Of a stretch of DNA of 64,000 nt, positions 11,431 through 23,537 are shown one piece after another. Position 1 is the first letter of the stretch. The number at the start of each line of letters is the position of its first letter. A program made the translations under genes and the position numbers. Below the pieces are notes generated by a model. It worked only from the letters and a program-made list of their open reading frames with translations. It had not been told where the DNA came from and searched no databases. The DNA comes from Eumeta japonica (Eukaryota > Arthropoda > Insecta > Lepidoptera > Psychidae), in NCBI GenBank assembly GCA_005406025.1, contig BGZK01000708.1, forward strand, positions 186,001 to 250,000, written 5' to 3'.

Positions 11431-14400
11431 TATAATATATAATACGTTATTTATGAGAAAGGGTACAATTAAAAAAATTTCATTTTAAGATACGTCCAAA
11501 ATCCATAAATATATTCAATATTGATCATAATAAATCTGTTGTGGGTATAGTTGACGTCTAAAGAACTGAAAATGCGGCTTTGAGACACTTTTACTATAAT
11601 GGAATTTAGTTCACTAATAGCATAATTACAATGCATTGTAAGTTATGACTTGCAAAAACAATTATATTTTTATTTTAATTTCAAAATTAGGATAACTATG
11701 GATATCGGATCTTCGTCATCTTAAGTCCTTCAAAAAATTTAAATTTGTACGAGAAATTAGCCTGGTTCTCTCTTTGTCTCTCTGGACTTATACCTTATTT
11801 CTTAGATGACGATAACGATGCACCAGGACCTCCGGATCCTATGAATTATTTGATAACATCAATAAATATTGGTATAACATTTTTTTAAAATATGATATTT
11901 CACATCATGTTCGCTGACGACGACCGACCATCTACTGAGTGAAATAAAAATATGTTATTAGTCAGAGCCGTCGAACCTACGATCTCTCGTACACGATGGC
12001 GCGAATCAATAAAATTTAATTCCACATGTGGGGGCAGAAAGTACATGTACGTTAATGTCAAGAAGCAGTACTTGTTTGAATAGATAAATATATAGACCTA
12101 GAACACGCTGTGATTAGCTCCTGGCGCCCTTAGACCCTCGTCGTTATTTAAATAGGCTGTATATTATTTAGTTGGCTTCGCGAGATCTGGCAAAAAGAAA
12201 TCCAAAGACAGAAGAACAGAGAGAACTTTGTTTTTCTCCCAACCCCGCCGGCCCTAAATTACCCCTGGATTAAAATGTACACATATTTTCATTTTATGTT
12301 TTCAAATAGTAAGCAAAGATTTTTCTTTGGTTGTATTTATTGTAGTTTTTAGGTGCATCTTGAAATGGTAGTATGCGTAATTTTTGTAAAATTATAAATA
12401 AATATGATCGTTAAAATATATTTCTACGTGTTGTTTATATACAAAGTTACGTTTTTAGTATTACATTTGCACTTTTCGTTAAAAGTGATTATTTACTACA
12501 ATTAACAATTACTGAGTTGTAATTTTAAATAGATAACAAAAAAAAAGAATAATTAAAACTTAGTAAACTCGCTATCAAATTGTACACTCGAGTGGCCGGT
12601 ATTGATTTTGAACTTCGTACCTATTAATTATTCTTTATAATTGAAAAAATGCAAACCCCAAAAGCTATTATTCCGAGTCGGGGACGGGAAAATATTTAAA
12701 AAAAATGGAAGTACACTTTTAAAGTGAAATTTTTTTTAGTAAATTAAGTCGGCAACCAGTGGGGCTTATTAATAAATGGATCAAAAAATCTTCACACTAA
12801 TGATATTACGTAGAATCATTGTGTATAAGTTACGAAATAAATAATATCGCGCCTCGTTCATTGAGTTCATTGAAAGGACAAATTATAGAGATGGTATCGA
12901 GTACGGACCCGATGAATAGGACGTGCGCAGTGGGGCGCGCGGAAAAGCCAATAAGCCGCGACGGCTCGGCCCGGAGCGGAAACGGAACCGCCTGTATAAT
13001 GCGCTCGAAGAAAAATTTCACCGGCGGCTACCGAACCGCGTGACGAGATAATTACGCTTGAATCGACATCGCATTGTGACGAGGAATTAGCCGAGTGTCC
13101 GGCCCGATTGGGGGGTACCACGAAATAAATATATTGTCTGTTTCTTCTTAAATGAGAGCTGTTAATTATTAGGTGTTTCGAAATGCGACAGTCAAAATTT
13201 GTGGTGCTTAGAACTAGTAGAATAGAAAGCTAAACGTATAAGATTGATATTAGTTGAAGTTTCACCTACCGTTAGCTAACGTCAATCCCGTACATTTACA
13301 TTTCTTTTCTGCGAGCGGTGACGATTAGACAAGGAGCTTTCGTTGGAAAGCCCCTTGTCCAGCCCTGCTGTATGCTGAAAAACATGAAAATCCTCAGAAT
13401 TCAAAAAAAATGAGGTAAATATCTTATAAAAACGACTTACTTAAGAGTTTGCTGTGATCTCAGAAATTTGGAATCAAAATTTGAAAGGTTGTAATAAATA
13501 AATTTGGCTAATAACATAAACAATGGAAAAATATCTTTATAACTATGTTCTTATAATTATAAATATAAGAAAACGCGAAAAATTAATAAAATAAAAATGT
13601 TTATTTAAAACATGCTGCGCATATATCCAATCTTAGAGAAAAAACATTTATCACATTCCAGTTCGATAAACCAAAAAGAAACAGAACCAGCAAATAATAG
13701 AAATGTTTTAGAATTATTTTTCATGAATTGAATTTTATAATCAATTAAATATTTATTGATATGATAACGTGTAAACTTTTACATGAACCGGGCTTAAACA
13801 CACTTTGTGGACAGCTTTTAACACACTAGTATTAAATACTGTATCCTCCACTTGTGTTACAATCGTTAAAAATAAATGTGTATGAATTGGTAGCTGCCAA
13901 AACATTGAAAATTTTGTCATTTATGTTTTGTCTGGAATTATACTATTTTAAAAAATTTTTTTAAACAAATTTCATTTGTAAATTTTATATGAAAATATTA
14001 AATTTTCATTGCCTGTCCATCAAATCATAATAGAATAAATCAGTCATTTAACTAAATGACATTTTCTTCATTTAATTTTTCTTGACAAAATTAAATTCTT
14101 ATACATATACGGCACGAAAAGATAACTAATTTGTTATAAAAAGTCAATAGCAAAAACAAGAAAATCAGCAACTACATGACGGCATATTGACGTTATGAAC
14201 ACGAAGCGATGTCACCGCAGTAATTGACGGATCGGCGCGTCCGCGACAGCCTACACGGCAGTGCACTCCCGCATGCGTCAATCCACTTTCGCGCTCGAGA
14301 GGCGTCATCGCATCCGCTTTGATTTCGCGACCGCGCGCGGTCCCGCCGCGGTGACGCGTGCGCACGTCACGTCGTCCTCGATACGCGTAAAAGTGTTTTC

Positions 14401-15883
14401 CTTTTCTGTAATAATGTATTGCCTTGTCAGGGAATATAGAGGAAATGCCAAACGTAAAAAGGTGTATTAAATTTGGGCTAAAAGACATTTAGATGGTTAA
14501 ATTACTTAAGGTTAAGTGGGAGACGCTTTTATTGAGGCCGTTTACTTTTTTTCGGGATCGTTTTCGAGAGCGCGATTTATTTGTTGCGCATGAGAGGAGC
14601 GAGCGAAGAAGCGGTATTATCATCCGGTGTGAAATTATTAGACGGAAATCCGTTCTTTGCAATGTAATAGATTACATCCTTTATATATTATAGTATTTTA
14701 TAATGCTTTATAAGTTTATTTTATATACAAACTTCCCGCCTAGAGTAAAAAATATATATAAAAATCAATGTTTATTTATTTTTAGCTTATCTATTACTGG
14801 GTCAATACCATTATTTTTCAATTCAAAACAAATTATTATTAATTTTAATATTCCCATTCTTTTACAATAATTACAAACATATGTACGAACATTACAATAA
14901 TTAATTATTTACGTACGCGTGTATCGCTTTAAAAATTCTTTATTATCACATATATTCAGAAGAGATTCAGTGGGTCTTTTATCTTACAAATGCGAATATT
15001 AATAATTTTTGCTTTAGTATTTTTATGGCGTAGTCGATATGTTGAAGTAGATGGATATTAACTATTAATATGATATTCGGTCACCACACCGCAAGCTGGC
15101 GAGGTCGGTATTCCTAAAGAGCTGTTTGTTTGTATATAAGAGAATTATATAAACGTGGAAAGAAATCATGTTTACTTTCTAATAATTGGTAATAAATTCG
15201 GCTTTAATAAAACGATACCAAAACTGGATATGTACTGAGAATTTGAGGGTTTCTTCAAGCAATCGGACTCCAGATACAACTTGCTATGCACAAATATTGA
15301 AAAACAATGATATCTCCAGAATAGTACATTAAACATAAACATAACGGCGAGAAGTCCTAAACTATATTAATTTTTTTGTATTCTTAAAAAATGGGAAAAG
15401 TGTACATGTATTTTAAACAAATGTATTTATTCAAAGAAAATAAAAACCTTTCAAATGTTTACCATATATCCAAGCGTACAATAACTTTGAAGGGAAGAAA
15501 TAAGTTTCATCCCTTGTATCCTTTTTGTGAAATATATCATGTGCTCGGATCGGGCGAGGCAGAGACCGCGCACAAGCGCAAAAGAGGACAGCACGACGCT
15601 GATCCCTTATTTCCACAGCGATGAATGCGACGTAACCGGCAGTGAAGCGCTACAAAGGTGGGTGACGCCGAAAGCAAGTTGTTTATTTGTGATTATACTA
15701 CAAAAAATTGAAATTTATACAAATTTAATAAACTCTATATTAACTGGCTGAATACTTCCTTTTGTTCCGTTGTGAAGTCCAAATTACCAACAGAAATTAT
15801 TACAATAGGATCTAAATCGATAAATCATGTTATGATAATAAAAAAAACATGTTCAAAAAATTGTACCGAATGAGGATGCAAAG
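11431..15883. other. Intergenic sequence with CpG-rich islands at 12895-13120, 14165-14400 and 15540-15670
   Basis: No gene can be supported. The three islands contrast with flanking DNA that is clearly AT-rich. Frames over the islands exist on both strands (12819-13043 plus against 12867-13121 minus; 14261-14470 plus against 14165-14488 minus), which is what CpG-rich DNA gives by chance. A stretch at 11900-12250 with tracts such as 'cttcgcgagatctggc' could be an old LTR, but I cannot show that. Confidence 0.4.
13328..13359. repeat. Short strong hairpin, 14-bp stem, 4-base loop
   Basis: GACAAGGAGCTTTC (13328-13341), loop GTTG, GAAAGCCCCTTGTC (13346-13359). The stem is complete except for one A/C mismatch. 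It could be a MITE end, a fold in a transcript or chance; no neighbouring gene explains it. Confidence 0.7.
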
Positions 15884-18385
15884 TCTTTTTATGTAAAGTT
15901 TTTATCCTTCAGTACCGAGGCATGCCCTCTCAAAGTCTTTTTATGTAAAGTTTTAACCTCCATTGTCGAGGCATGCCATCTCAAAGTCTTTTTATGTAAA
16001 GGTTTTATCCGTCAGTGCCGAGGCATGCCCTCTCAAAGTCTTTTTATGTAAAGTTTTTATCTTTCAGTACCGAGGCATGCCCTCTCAAAGTCTTTTTATG
16101 TAAAGTTTTAACCTCCATTGTCGAGGCATGCCATCTCAAAGTCTTTTTATGTAAAGTTTTTATCCGTCAGTGCCGAGGCATGCCCTCTCAAAGTCTTTTT
16201 ATGTAAAGTTTTTATCCTTCAGTGCCGAGGCATGCCCTCTCAAAGTCTTTTTATGTAAAGTTTTAACCTCCATTGTCGAGGCATGCCATCTCAAAGTCTT
16301 TTTATGTAAAGTTTTTATCCGTCAGTGCCGAGGCATGCCCTCTCAAAGTCTTTTTATGTAAAGTTTTTATCTTTCAGTACCGAGGCATGCCCTCTCAAAG
16401 TCTTTTTATGTAAAGTTTTAACCTCCATTGTCGAGGCATGCCATCTCAAAGTCTTTTATGTAAAGTTTTATCCGTCAGTGCCGAGGGCATGCCCTCTCAA
16501 AGTCTTTTTATGTAAAGTTTTATCTTTCAGTACCGAGGGCATGCCCTCTCAAAGTCTTTTATGTAAAGTTTAACCTCCATTGTCGAGGGCATGCCATCTC
16601 AAAGTCTTTTTAATAAAGTTTTATCCGTCAGTGCCGAGGCATGCCCTCTCAAAGTCTTTTTATGTAAAGTTTTTATCCTTCAGTGCCGAGGCATGCCCTC
16701 TCAAAGTCTTTTTATGTAAAGTTTTAACCTCCATTGTCGAGGCATGCCATCTCAAAGTCTTTTTATGTAAAGTTTTTATCCGTCAGTGCCGAGGCATGCC
16801 CTCTCAAAGTCTTTTATGTAAAGTTTTTATCTTTCAGTACCGAGGCATGCCCTCAAAAAGTCTTTTTATGTAAAGTTTTAACCTCCATTGTCGAGGCATG
16901 CCATCTCAAAGTCTTTTTATGTAAAGTTTTTATCCGTCAGTGCCGAGGCATGCCCTCTCAAAGTCTTTTTATGTAAAGTTTTAACCTCCATTGTCGAGGT
17001 ACGCCATCTCAAAGTCTTTATGTAAAGTTTTATCCGTCAGTGCCGAGGCATGCCCTCTCAAAGTCTTTATGTAAAGTTTTTATCTTTCAGTACCGAGGCA
17101 TGCCCTCTCAAAGTCTTTTATGTAAGTTTAACCTCCATTGTCGAGGGCATGCCATCTCAAAGTCTTTATGCAAAGTTTTATCCGTCAGTGCCGAGGCATG
17201 CCATCTCAAAGTCTTTTATAAAGTTTTTATCCTTCAGTACTGAGGCATGCCCTCTCAAAGTCTTTTATGTAAAGTTTAACCTCCATTGTCGAGGCATGCC
17301 ATCTCAAAGTCTTTATGTAAAGTTTTATCCGTCAGTGCCGAGGCATGCCCTCTCAAAGTCTTTTTATGTAAAGTTTTTATCTTTCAGTACCGAGGCATGC
17401 CCTCTCAAAGTCTTTTTATGTAAAGTTTTAACCTCCATTGTCGAGGCATGCCATCTCAAAGTCTTTTTATGTAAAGTTTTATCCGTCAGTGCCGAGGCAT
17501 GCCCTCTCAAAGTCTTTTATGTAAAGTTTTATCCTCCAGTGCCGAGACATGCCCCTCAAAGTCTTTATGTAAAGTTTTATCTTTCAGTACCGAGGCATGC
17601 CCTCAAAGTCTTTTATGTAAAGTTTTAACCTCCATTGTCGAGGGCATGCCATCTCAAAGTCTTTAATGTAAAGTTTTATCCGTCAGTGCCGAGGCATGCC
17701 CTCTCAAAGTCTTTTTATGTAAAGTTTTTATCCTCCAGTGCCGAGACATGCCCTCTCAAAGTCTTTTTATGTAAAGTTTTTATCTTTCAGTGCCGAGGCA
17801 TGCCCTCTCAAAGTCTTTTTATGTAAAGTTTTAACCTCCATTGTCGAGGCATGCCATCTCAAAGTCTTTTTATGTAAAGTTTTTATCCGTCAGTGCCGAG
17901 GCATGCCCTCTCAAAGTCTTTTTATGTAAAGTTTTATCCTCCAGTGCCGAGACATGCCCTCTCAAAGTCTTTTTATGTAAAGTTTTTATCTTTCAGTACC
18001 GAGGCATGCCCTCTCAAAGTCTTTTTATGTAAAGTTTTAACCTCCATTGTCGAGGCATGCCATCTCAAAGTCTTTTTATGTAAAGTTTTTATCCGTCAGT
18101 GCCGAGGCATGCCCTCTCAAAGTCTTTTTATGTAAAGTGTTTATCCTCCAGTGCCGAGACATGCCCCCTCAAAGTCTTTTTATGTAAAGTTTTTATCCTC
18201 CAGTGCCGAGGCATGCCCTCTCAAAGTCTTTTTATGTAAAGGTTTTATCCTTCAGTGCCGAGGCATGCCCTCTCAAAATCTTTTTATGTAAAGTTTTTAC
18301 CCTCCAGTGCCGAGACATGCCCTCTCAAAATTTTTTTATGTAAAGTTTTTATCCTCCAGTGGCGAGGCATGCCCTATCAATTTTT
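15884..18385 (+). repeat. Tandem array of 51-52 bp units with higher-order structure
   Basis: About 49 units in tandem. Each unit reads caaagtctttttatgtaaag, then a variable block, then ggcatgcc, an 8-bp palindrome, then (c/a)tct. Main variants by the middle block are A (ccgtcagtgccgagg), B (ctttcagtaccgagg), C (aacctccattgtcgagg, 51 bp) and E (cctccagtgccgagac). On the left they repeat as A-B-C with a period of 155 bp; at the right end (about 17640-18150) the order becomes A-E-B-C, about 206-207 bp. The last four units are the most diverged. Open frames through it are an artefact: neither 155 nor 52 is divisible by 3. Some blocks (16450-16620, 16990-17660) have one-base changes in T, A and G runs. 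Confidence 0.97.
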
Positions 18386-19984
18386 TTTATTTGAACTCGA
18401 GCACCACGCCAGTGCGGATCGTGGGCTTCTAATTTCCGTTGTCACCAATGCGGTGATAATGTCCGAAGTCAACGGGTTACATGTTTTCTGAGGAATAGAG
18501 CGAGTGTTCCAGTTCGACTTAATACTTAATTTGTACCCTGTAGTATGTAAAATTCAAAGAAACCAATCAGAGTCCATACACGAGTACCGACATGTATCGA
18601 CGTTGAACCAATAAACAAAGTTCGTGTTATTTGTTTCGATACAAATCTTGTATTAACAAAAAGAAACTCTTTAATTCATGCCGTTGATTTCTTGCGATTG
18701 GCTTTTAAAATAAGAATTCGTACGTACCTACCTCCTCACTATTTAAAATTTCAAGATTTATCTTCAAACCACCTTACCCTCGATCTTTGCTTTTTCTGCC
18801 TAAAAAAATATGTCATGCATATGAGACTCCTATCTACCGGGAGACGTATGAGCACAATAATTCACGACGAGTAGTCGTTGACTACGTTCCAGCATCAATT
18901 ACACTTTAATCAATTTTACACCACGGAGCGATGGTGCATCAGCAGTCAAGATAATCTGTTTCGAGCGAGGGAGTAAAGGTTTGATCCTGACCGCGGGCCT
19001 ACTAGTCATTGACTTTTTAACTTATGGCAAATTAAGCCAATCGTGGCATGCCTTGTCACGGCCGAGCGATCGCTCGCTGATGTTGTCGTCGGTGACGACG
19101 GTCTTTAGCAGCCACCGACCTGCTTAAGACCGGCATACAAGTCTAAGGAACCCCAGCATATCAATTTGAATCAATGAAAAGGTTGTGAGGCAATGTTTCA
19201 AGATTGGGTAAGTAAAACCCGACATATCAATAGTTTTCCACGTTATTAAAGGTAAACAGACAATTACTATTTTTCCACCTTTGAAAACTTGTCATAGGAC
19301 AAGAAATCTGTGGCATCTTGAGTCGAATACGTTTTTTTTTCTAAGAGCGGAATTGCTTATAATAACATCAAAACGTGTCATCTGTTGCGGATAAAAAGAA
19401 CTGTTACTCATACTGAAGCGTGTTCTTATTGTGGTTTCCTATTCGAAAAATTTATTAATGCGATACCTTAAACAAGATTAACATTTGGATGTGCCTAAAT
19501 TAAAATAATAGATTGTAATAACAGTAGAACTGAAGATGATGATAGAAGATATGGAAACGAAAGAGATTCGTCGCGACGACGACAAATGCAATGCTGTCAC
19601 TAAAGTCTATGGGAATGTGATATGTGAGCACACAGATGGTGACGGTGGTCGCTCAAAGTGAGATCGAAAGTTGAATCTAAGTAACCGCGTCAGAGTACGA
19701 GCGTCGATGACAATACTCAGGTTTTTAATAAACTAGCTCAATTCAAACCACGGCCTGGTGAAAAAAGGAAGAATCACTTTTTCGATACCGACGCGCTACC
19801 GATCACGAACATCCCCAACTTGCGCGCTACGTGGATTCTATACCAATTACGATACTGTATCGAGCTGGTTCTCTTCGTGCAAAAATGAACCTTGCTAGGG
19901 GAATTAATGTCTTTCCGCTATCCTGGATGCTTATGAAGTGATTTGACTTCACAACGGTAAGTCTAGATATTGAATAGAGTCAGG
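18386..19984. other. Intergenic sequence
   Basis: No gene or recognised repeat. One copy of the ggcatgcc palindrome seen in every unit of the array on the left occurs alone at about 19046-19053, inside unrelated sequence. A mildly GC-rich patch lies at 19050-19130. Confidence 0.45.
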
Positions 19985-20128
19985 CAAGGACGGATCTAGC
20001 CTTCGAGTCAAGCGGGGGTCACATAGTCGAAGTCCACTCGCAACAAGCTCCAATTCAATATCAGAGATCTACCTAGACCCAACCCGAAGGGGTCATGAGC
20101 CCAATGGCCCTCCTAGGATCCGCCACTG
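19985..20128. mobile_element. hAT-type MITE with degenerate target duplication
   Basis: The left end is CAAGGACGGATCTAG; the right end read inverted is CAGTGGCGGATCCTAGG. They match at most positions, giving a ~15-bp imperfect TIR that starts with CA. The flanking 8-mers GAGTCAGG (19977-19984) and GAGACATG (20129-20136) agree at 6 of 8 positions, as expected for an old 8-bp duplication made by a hAT transposase. There is no open frame inside; it is non-autonomous. Confidence 0.65.
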
Positions 20129-21980
20129 GAGACATGTACGTTTTTAGGTAGTCGAGGACGAGACGCGGAAATAATTCGTTAGAGTCAAAAAGCTGTCCTC
20201 CGTGCGGAAGCGACGATTTAATGGCGAAAATTAAAACTTAAAAAAATATAAAATGTAAAAATAAATTAAATGTGAAAATTATATAAAAAAATACGTGAAT
20301 TTTACTGCAGGTGTAAGAGTTTACATCTGTATTTATGGATAAGGCTTGACTTCAATCTAAAAATAAGGCACAAAAATAAGATCTAAAAATATCAGTGTAC
20401 ACTCGAGACGAGTGAAACTTCTTTAGGTTGTATAATATATAGTTTTTATTTTATATGATGTTTAATATAATTAAGATAAATGAGGTTTGAACAAGTTTTT
20501 TTTTAATACTAATTAGCGCTATTTTATTGGAGAAACAAACACAAAGAGTAAATGTTATTATTATTGTAATTACTGTTCAAATTCGTTTCTACTGATTATC
20601 AAACAATTTTACAGTCATAAGTTTATGGTAGTTAAAATATGAAATATTCAACATAATCTAGAAGCCTCGTAACGAGAGAACGTGACTGGCAAATGTGACG
20701 AGCGACCGTAACGTAATTTTTTATAGTATACTGAATTTTCTCCCTATGTGCCTAAATAAGCTTCATAATTAAACAAAACGCGCATTTTTAGTATAAAATA
20801 AAGTATATTTAAACAAAAAGTGACGTGAAACGTATTTGAAGGAGTGGGCAGATTAAAAGGCACGACCACCCACAAGACGCGGTCGTTTGACGCTTGGAGC
20901 TCATGTTTTTTTTCTAATTTACTCAAAATCTCAAAATCACTAATTTTAAGAACATTGCATCTATAAATTTTACTCAAATAAATACCATTACTTGTTATAA
21001 TATCTATAATTTTGGCAATATTAAAATATTTGTGTGAAATAAGGAAGTATAAATACCAAATTCGTTTCGACGATTTAGGTATTATTTATAATTTGACTAC
21101 ATTTTTACCCACGACGAACAGAGAGCGACATGTGCGTTTAGGGTGAGAGGTCGTTTGTGTGCGTAAACCAATGTCCCTAAACCAAACCAAATAAATGACT
21201 TCATAGGCCTTCAATTATAGACCTTCAATGATACAAATTGCTACATTTCTACGGCACCCATAACAGCTTATCAATACTGCTACAATTTAATTAAAATCAG
21301 GAACAGAGATGGTAATGGCAGCCCCCGACAAGTTTCCTCGAGTTTGTCGTTATGATGGTACGTGATGAATAAGTGCAGTGTCGATGTTTGACATTACTGA
21401 TGTCTATCTCTAGTAGGAGTAAATAGATACGTGAAAGCGGAAAGGATTAAGGAGTCATAATTATTTGTTAATCTTATAGACTTAGCGAAATTTCTAAAAT
21501 GTCTTTTATGTGAAGTTTTTGTTCCTTGCTTCCTTTATTTCTGAGATTTTTCAAAAAAAATATTTAAACTTTTCCGATTACAACATTTTCTTCATTTGTC
21601 ATTTTTGCTTTTTAATATCAGTAGGTATAAAATTTGTGAGTATCAAAACAAAATACATCTAATTTTATGATTACTGTACTACACACCGGAGAGATTTCAA
21701 GTGAAATCAGGAGACGTGGGAGGAACGGTGATTCAGGAGGGAATTTGACTTTTCTTGTATAGCATCCCAGTTTTAGTAACAATATCAGTTATTGTTTAAA
21801 TAAAGGTTTTTCCTGACCGTAATACTTAACACCACCTGGTAGGCGCTTATACAAAGACTAGGTACAATTGTAATGTAAAAGATTTGTAACTGTTTTTTAT
21901 AATTATAGACTAGTATAATTTATTAACATTACCATCGGCCGATTAAGCCTTCGATGGACGCCAAGAACTATAAAAGGATG
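20129..21980. other. AT-rich intergenic sequence
   Basis: No recognisable gene or repeat. The minus frame at 20744-20977 has no motif and lies in AT-rich DNA. Confidence 0.5.
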
Positions 21981-21981
21981 G

Positions 21982-22036
21982 TGCAAACCTACAGATTTCT
22001 TATAGCATCAAAGCATATGAAATCTGTAGGTTTGTA
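21982..22036. repeat. Hairpin with an 18-bp stem
   Basis: Arms AAACCTACAGATTTC (21985-21999) and GAAATCTGTAGGTTT (22019-22033) are perfectly complementary. The stem extends outward by a C-G, a G-T and a T-A pair and inward, past one mismatch, by three A/T pairs, leaving an 11-base loop. It resembles a small RNA precursor in shape but is shorter than a typical insect pre-miRNA; a MITE remnant is equally possible. Confidence 0.7.
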
Positions 22037-22336
22037 ATGAAATTTACGCGGTATATATACATAACCTATGTCGTCCCCGTTTTTTATGCAATAATATAAT
22101 AAATAAATTGAAAATATTTACACAAAATATGATTTCTGGAATATAGCTGACATTATTTCAATATTTTCTTTTTATCATTCCGCCAGTGACTATTATATTT
22201 TATATAGATTTTTTAAGACTTACTCTGAAAAAGCTACCTTTAGAAGACGCGCGTTGCTTCTCACTTGCAAGTAGAAATAAGTAAAAACTTGTCGTTTTCA
22301 TTCCTGAAATTCACTACGTGAAAGCGTAAGACTCAC

Positions 22337-22480
22337 CTGAGGCTGGGTGAACTGCGGCGGCTGCAGCGGGTTGCAGGGCGGCGGCGCGGCCGTGCTGCCG
22401 TAGTGCTGCTGGTACGACGACGTCAGGATCTTCTTGTGCGCGGACGCATGCGCGCGGTACGCCGACACACTCAGCTTCAT
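22337..22480 (-). CDS. First coding exon of an unrecognised host gene
   Basis: Starting at the ATG at 22480, 48 codons are open and end exactly in phase 0 at CAG|GTGAGT (donor at 22336-22331), close to a perfect 5' splice site. The peptide starts MKLSVSAYRAHASAHKK, continues with Ser/Tyr/Gln/His residues and ends in a Pro/Gln-rich stretch (PPPCNPLQPPQFTQPQ). Such low-complexity N-termini are common in transcription and RNA-binding factors, but I do not recognise the family. The exon is GC-rich in AT-rich surroundings. About 110 bp upstream lies a TATA box. The next exon must lie at lower coordinates or outside the window. Reading past the donor gives SLTLSRSEFQE and a stop, so without splicing this would be only a 60-residue peptide. 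Confidence 0.5.
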
Positions 22481-22567
22481 GGCACCGGCGAGTCAACACT
22501 TCGAAGGGTATTTACGATTTTTGGTTATTCTATAAATGCTTTTTTTGACACAGTTGCACTATCATGT
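22481..22567 (-). other. Predicted 5' UTR of the minus-strand gene
   Basis: The interval lies between the predicted initiation site (A at 22567, in TTCACA, 30 bases after the first T of the TATA box) and the ATG at 22480. It contains no upstream ATG in the coding frame that would extend the protein. The prediction depends on the TATA-box call. Confidence 0.35.
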
Positions 22568-22591
22568 GAACCTCGATCGCTCGATGGTGCG

Positions 22592-22597
22592 TATATA
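22592..22597 (-). promoter_or_regulatory. TATA box of the minus-strand gene
   Basis: TATATA on the minus strand, followed 30 bases downstream by TTCACA, a loose initiator. This spacing is the usual one for insect TATA promoters, and an exon with a strong splice donor follows. AT-rich genomes contain many such motifs by chance, so the call rests on the position. Confidence 0.4.
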
Positions 22598-22599
22598 AT

Positions 22600-23537
22600 C
22601 ATTCCCGTGGCAATGGGTAGACCTTCATCACCTCCTCGTTCGTACGTCACCCTACGGTTTTCATCACTTTAATTCAGCACGTTGATCAAGCTTCGAATCA
22701 CTATTTCTAAGAAAACTGGCACCTAAGTAAAGTCACTCTGATCACGAATATACACATATTTGATACACTGTCGAAGTCCATTTATCTCGTCGTCCGTACC
22801 TCATGTTCCGACGAGTCCCAGATAACAATTCAATCGGAGCTCTTGTTTTGGTTATGCAGGCACCACTCGATGACCTGGTGCACTCAATTGAACATTGAGA
22901 GATTCCTTTGTATTATTAATCTTATCACTATAGCGATTGTGTTTTATTCGGCTTTCTTGGAGATTTGTTCGTCCTATTTATTAAAAATTTCGTTAGCACA
23001 TTTTAACCTAATTTTTTAAAATATTATTCGTACTATTTAAAGTGTCAACTAGACGATCGCAATTTTTATATTAACACAAAGATATAATTTCTGTTTTCAT
23101 TAGACCTACGTTTTTATTTGTATTTCAGTTTTTGCGTAATATGGAGTTAACGATTGAAAAGTTGCGTTAATTTTATTTTGACTTCTGACTATTTAAAAAA
23201 TACACATGTTGTATTGTAACATTAAGACTTTTTAACTTTATTATATTATTACGCTTACTGTTTCATTTAATGCCTCCGATTTATTTGTACGGTAATACAG
23301 TAAACAAAGATAACCGTACTGTGGCACTCAAACGACGCGTATTCCAAAGTATAGTTCGTAAATGTGTGATGAATAGCTCTTATGTTATATCTATAGATTT
23401 TTATCTTTTTTGTTTATTTACATATAATAAAGTTTTGATTGTTAAGCACCTGTCAGTTTTGTTGCAATAACAATGTGTAGTATCTAAAATATTTTTTAAG
23501 AATATTTTATGATTTTGTGTGACCGTTTTCCTTCTAG
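22600..23537. other. Upstream intergenic sequence
   Basis: AT-rich, no recognisable gene or repeat. It lies between the divergent candidates at 22567 (minus) and 23538 (plus). Confidence 0.5.

Noticed and set aside
11900..12260. Possible LTR or gypsy element remnant
   Set aside because: There is a GC-balanced stretch with promoter-like words, but no second LTR, primer-binding site or coding domain was found.
14165..14488. 107-codon minus-strand frame
   Set aside because: It lies over a CpG-rich island where several frames are open on both strands. There is no motif and no splice sites.
16015..18135. Many overlapping 60-190 codon frames with repeated 'RHALSKSFYVKF' peptides, resembling a repeat protein
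   Set aside because: They are translations of the tandem array. The unit (51-52 bp) and the 155-bp higher-order unit are not multiples of three, so the frame changes every unit and stops recur. No start or splice context.
15884..18385. CRISPR-like array (repeats with variable blocks)
   Set aside because: The variable blocks are only a few recurring variants, not unique spacers, and the context is an insect genome.
22403..22672. 89-codon plus-strand frame over the first exon
   Set aside because: Arg-rich shadow of the minus-strand exon; it has no splice or promoter support.
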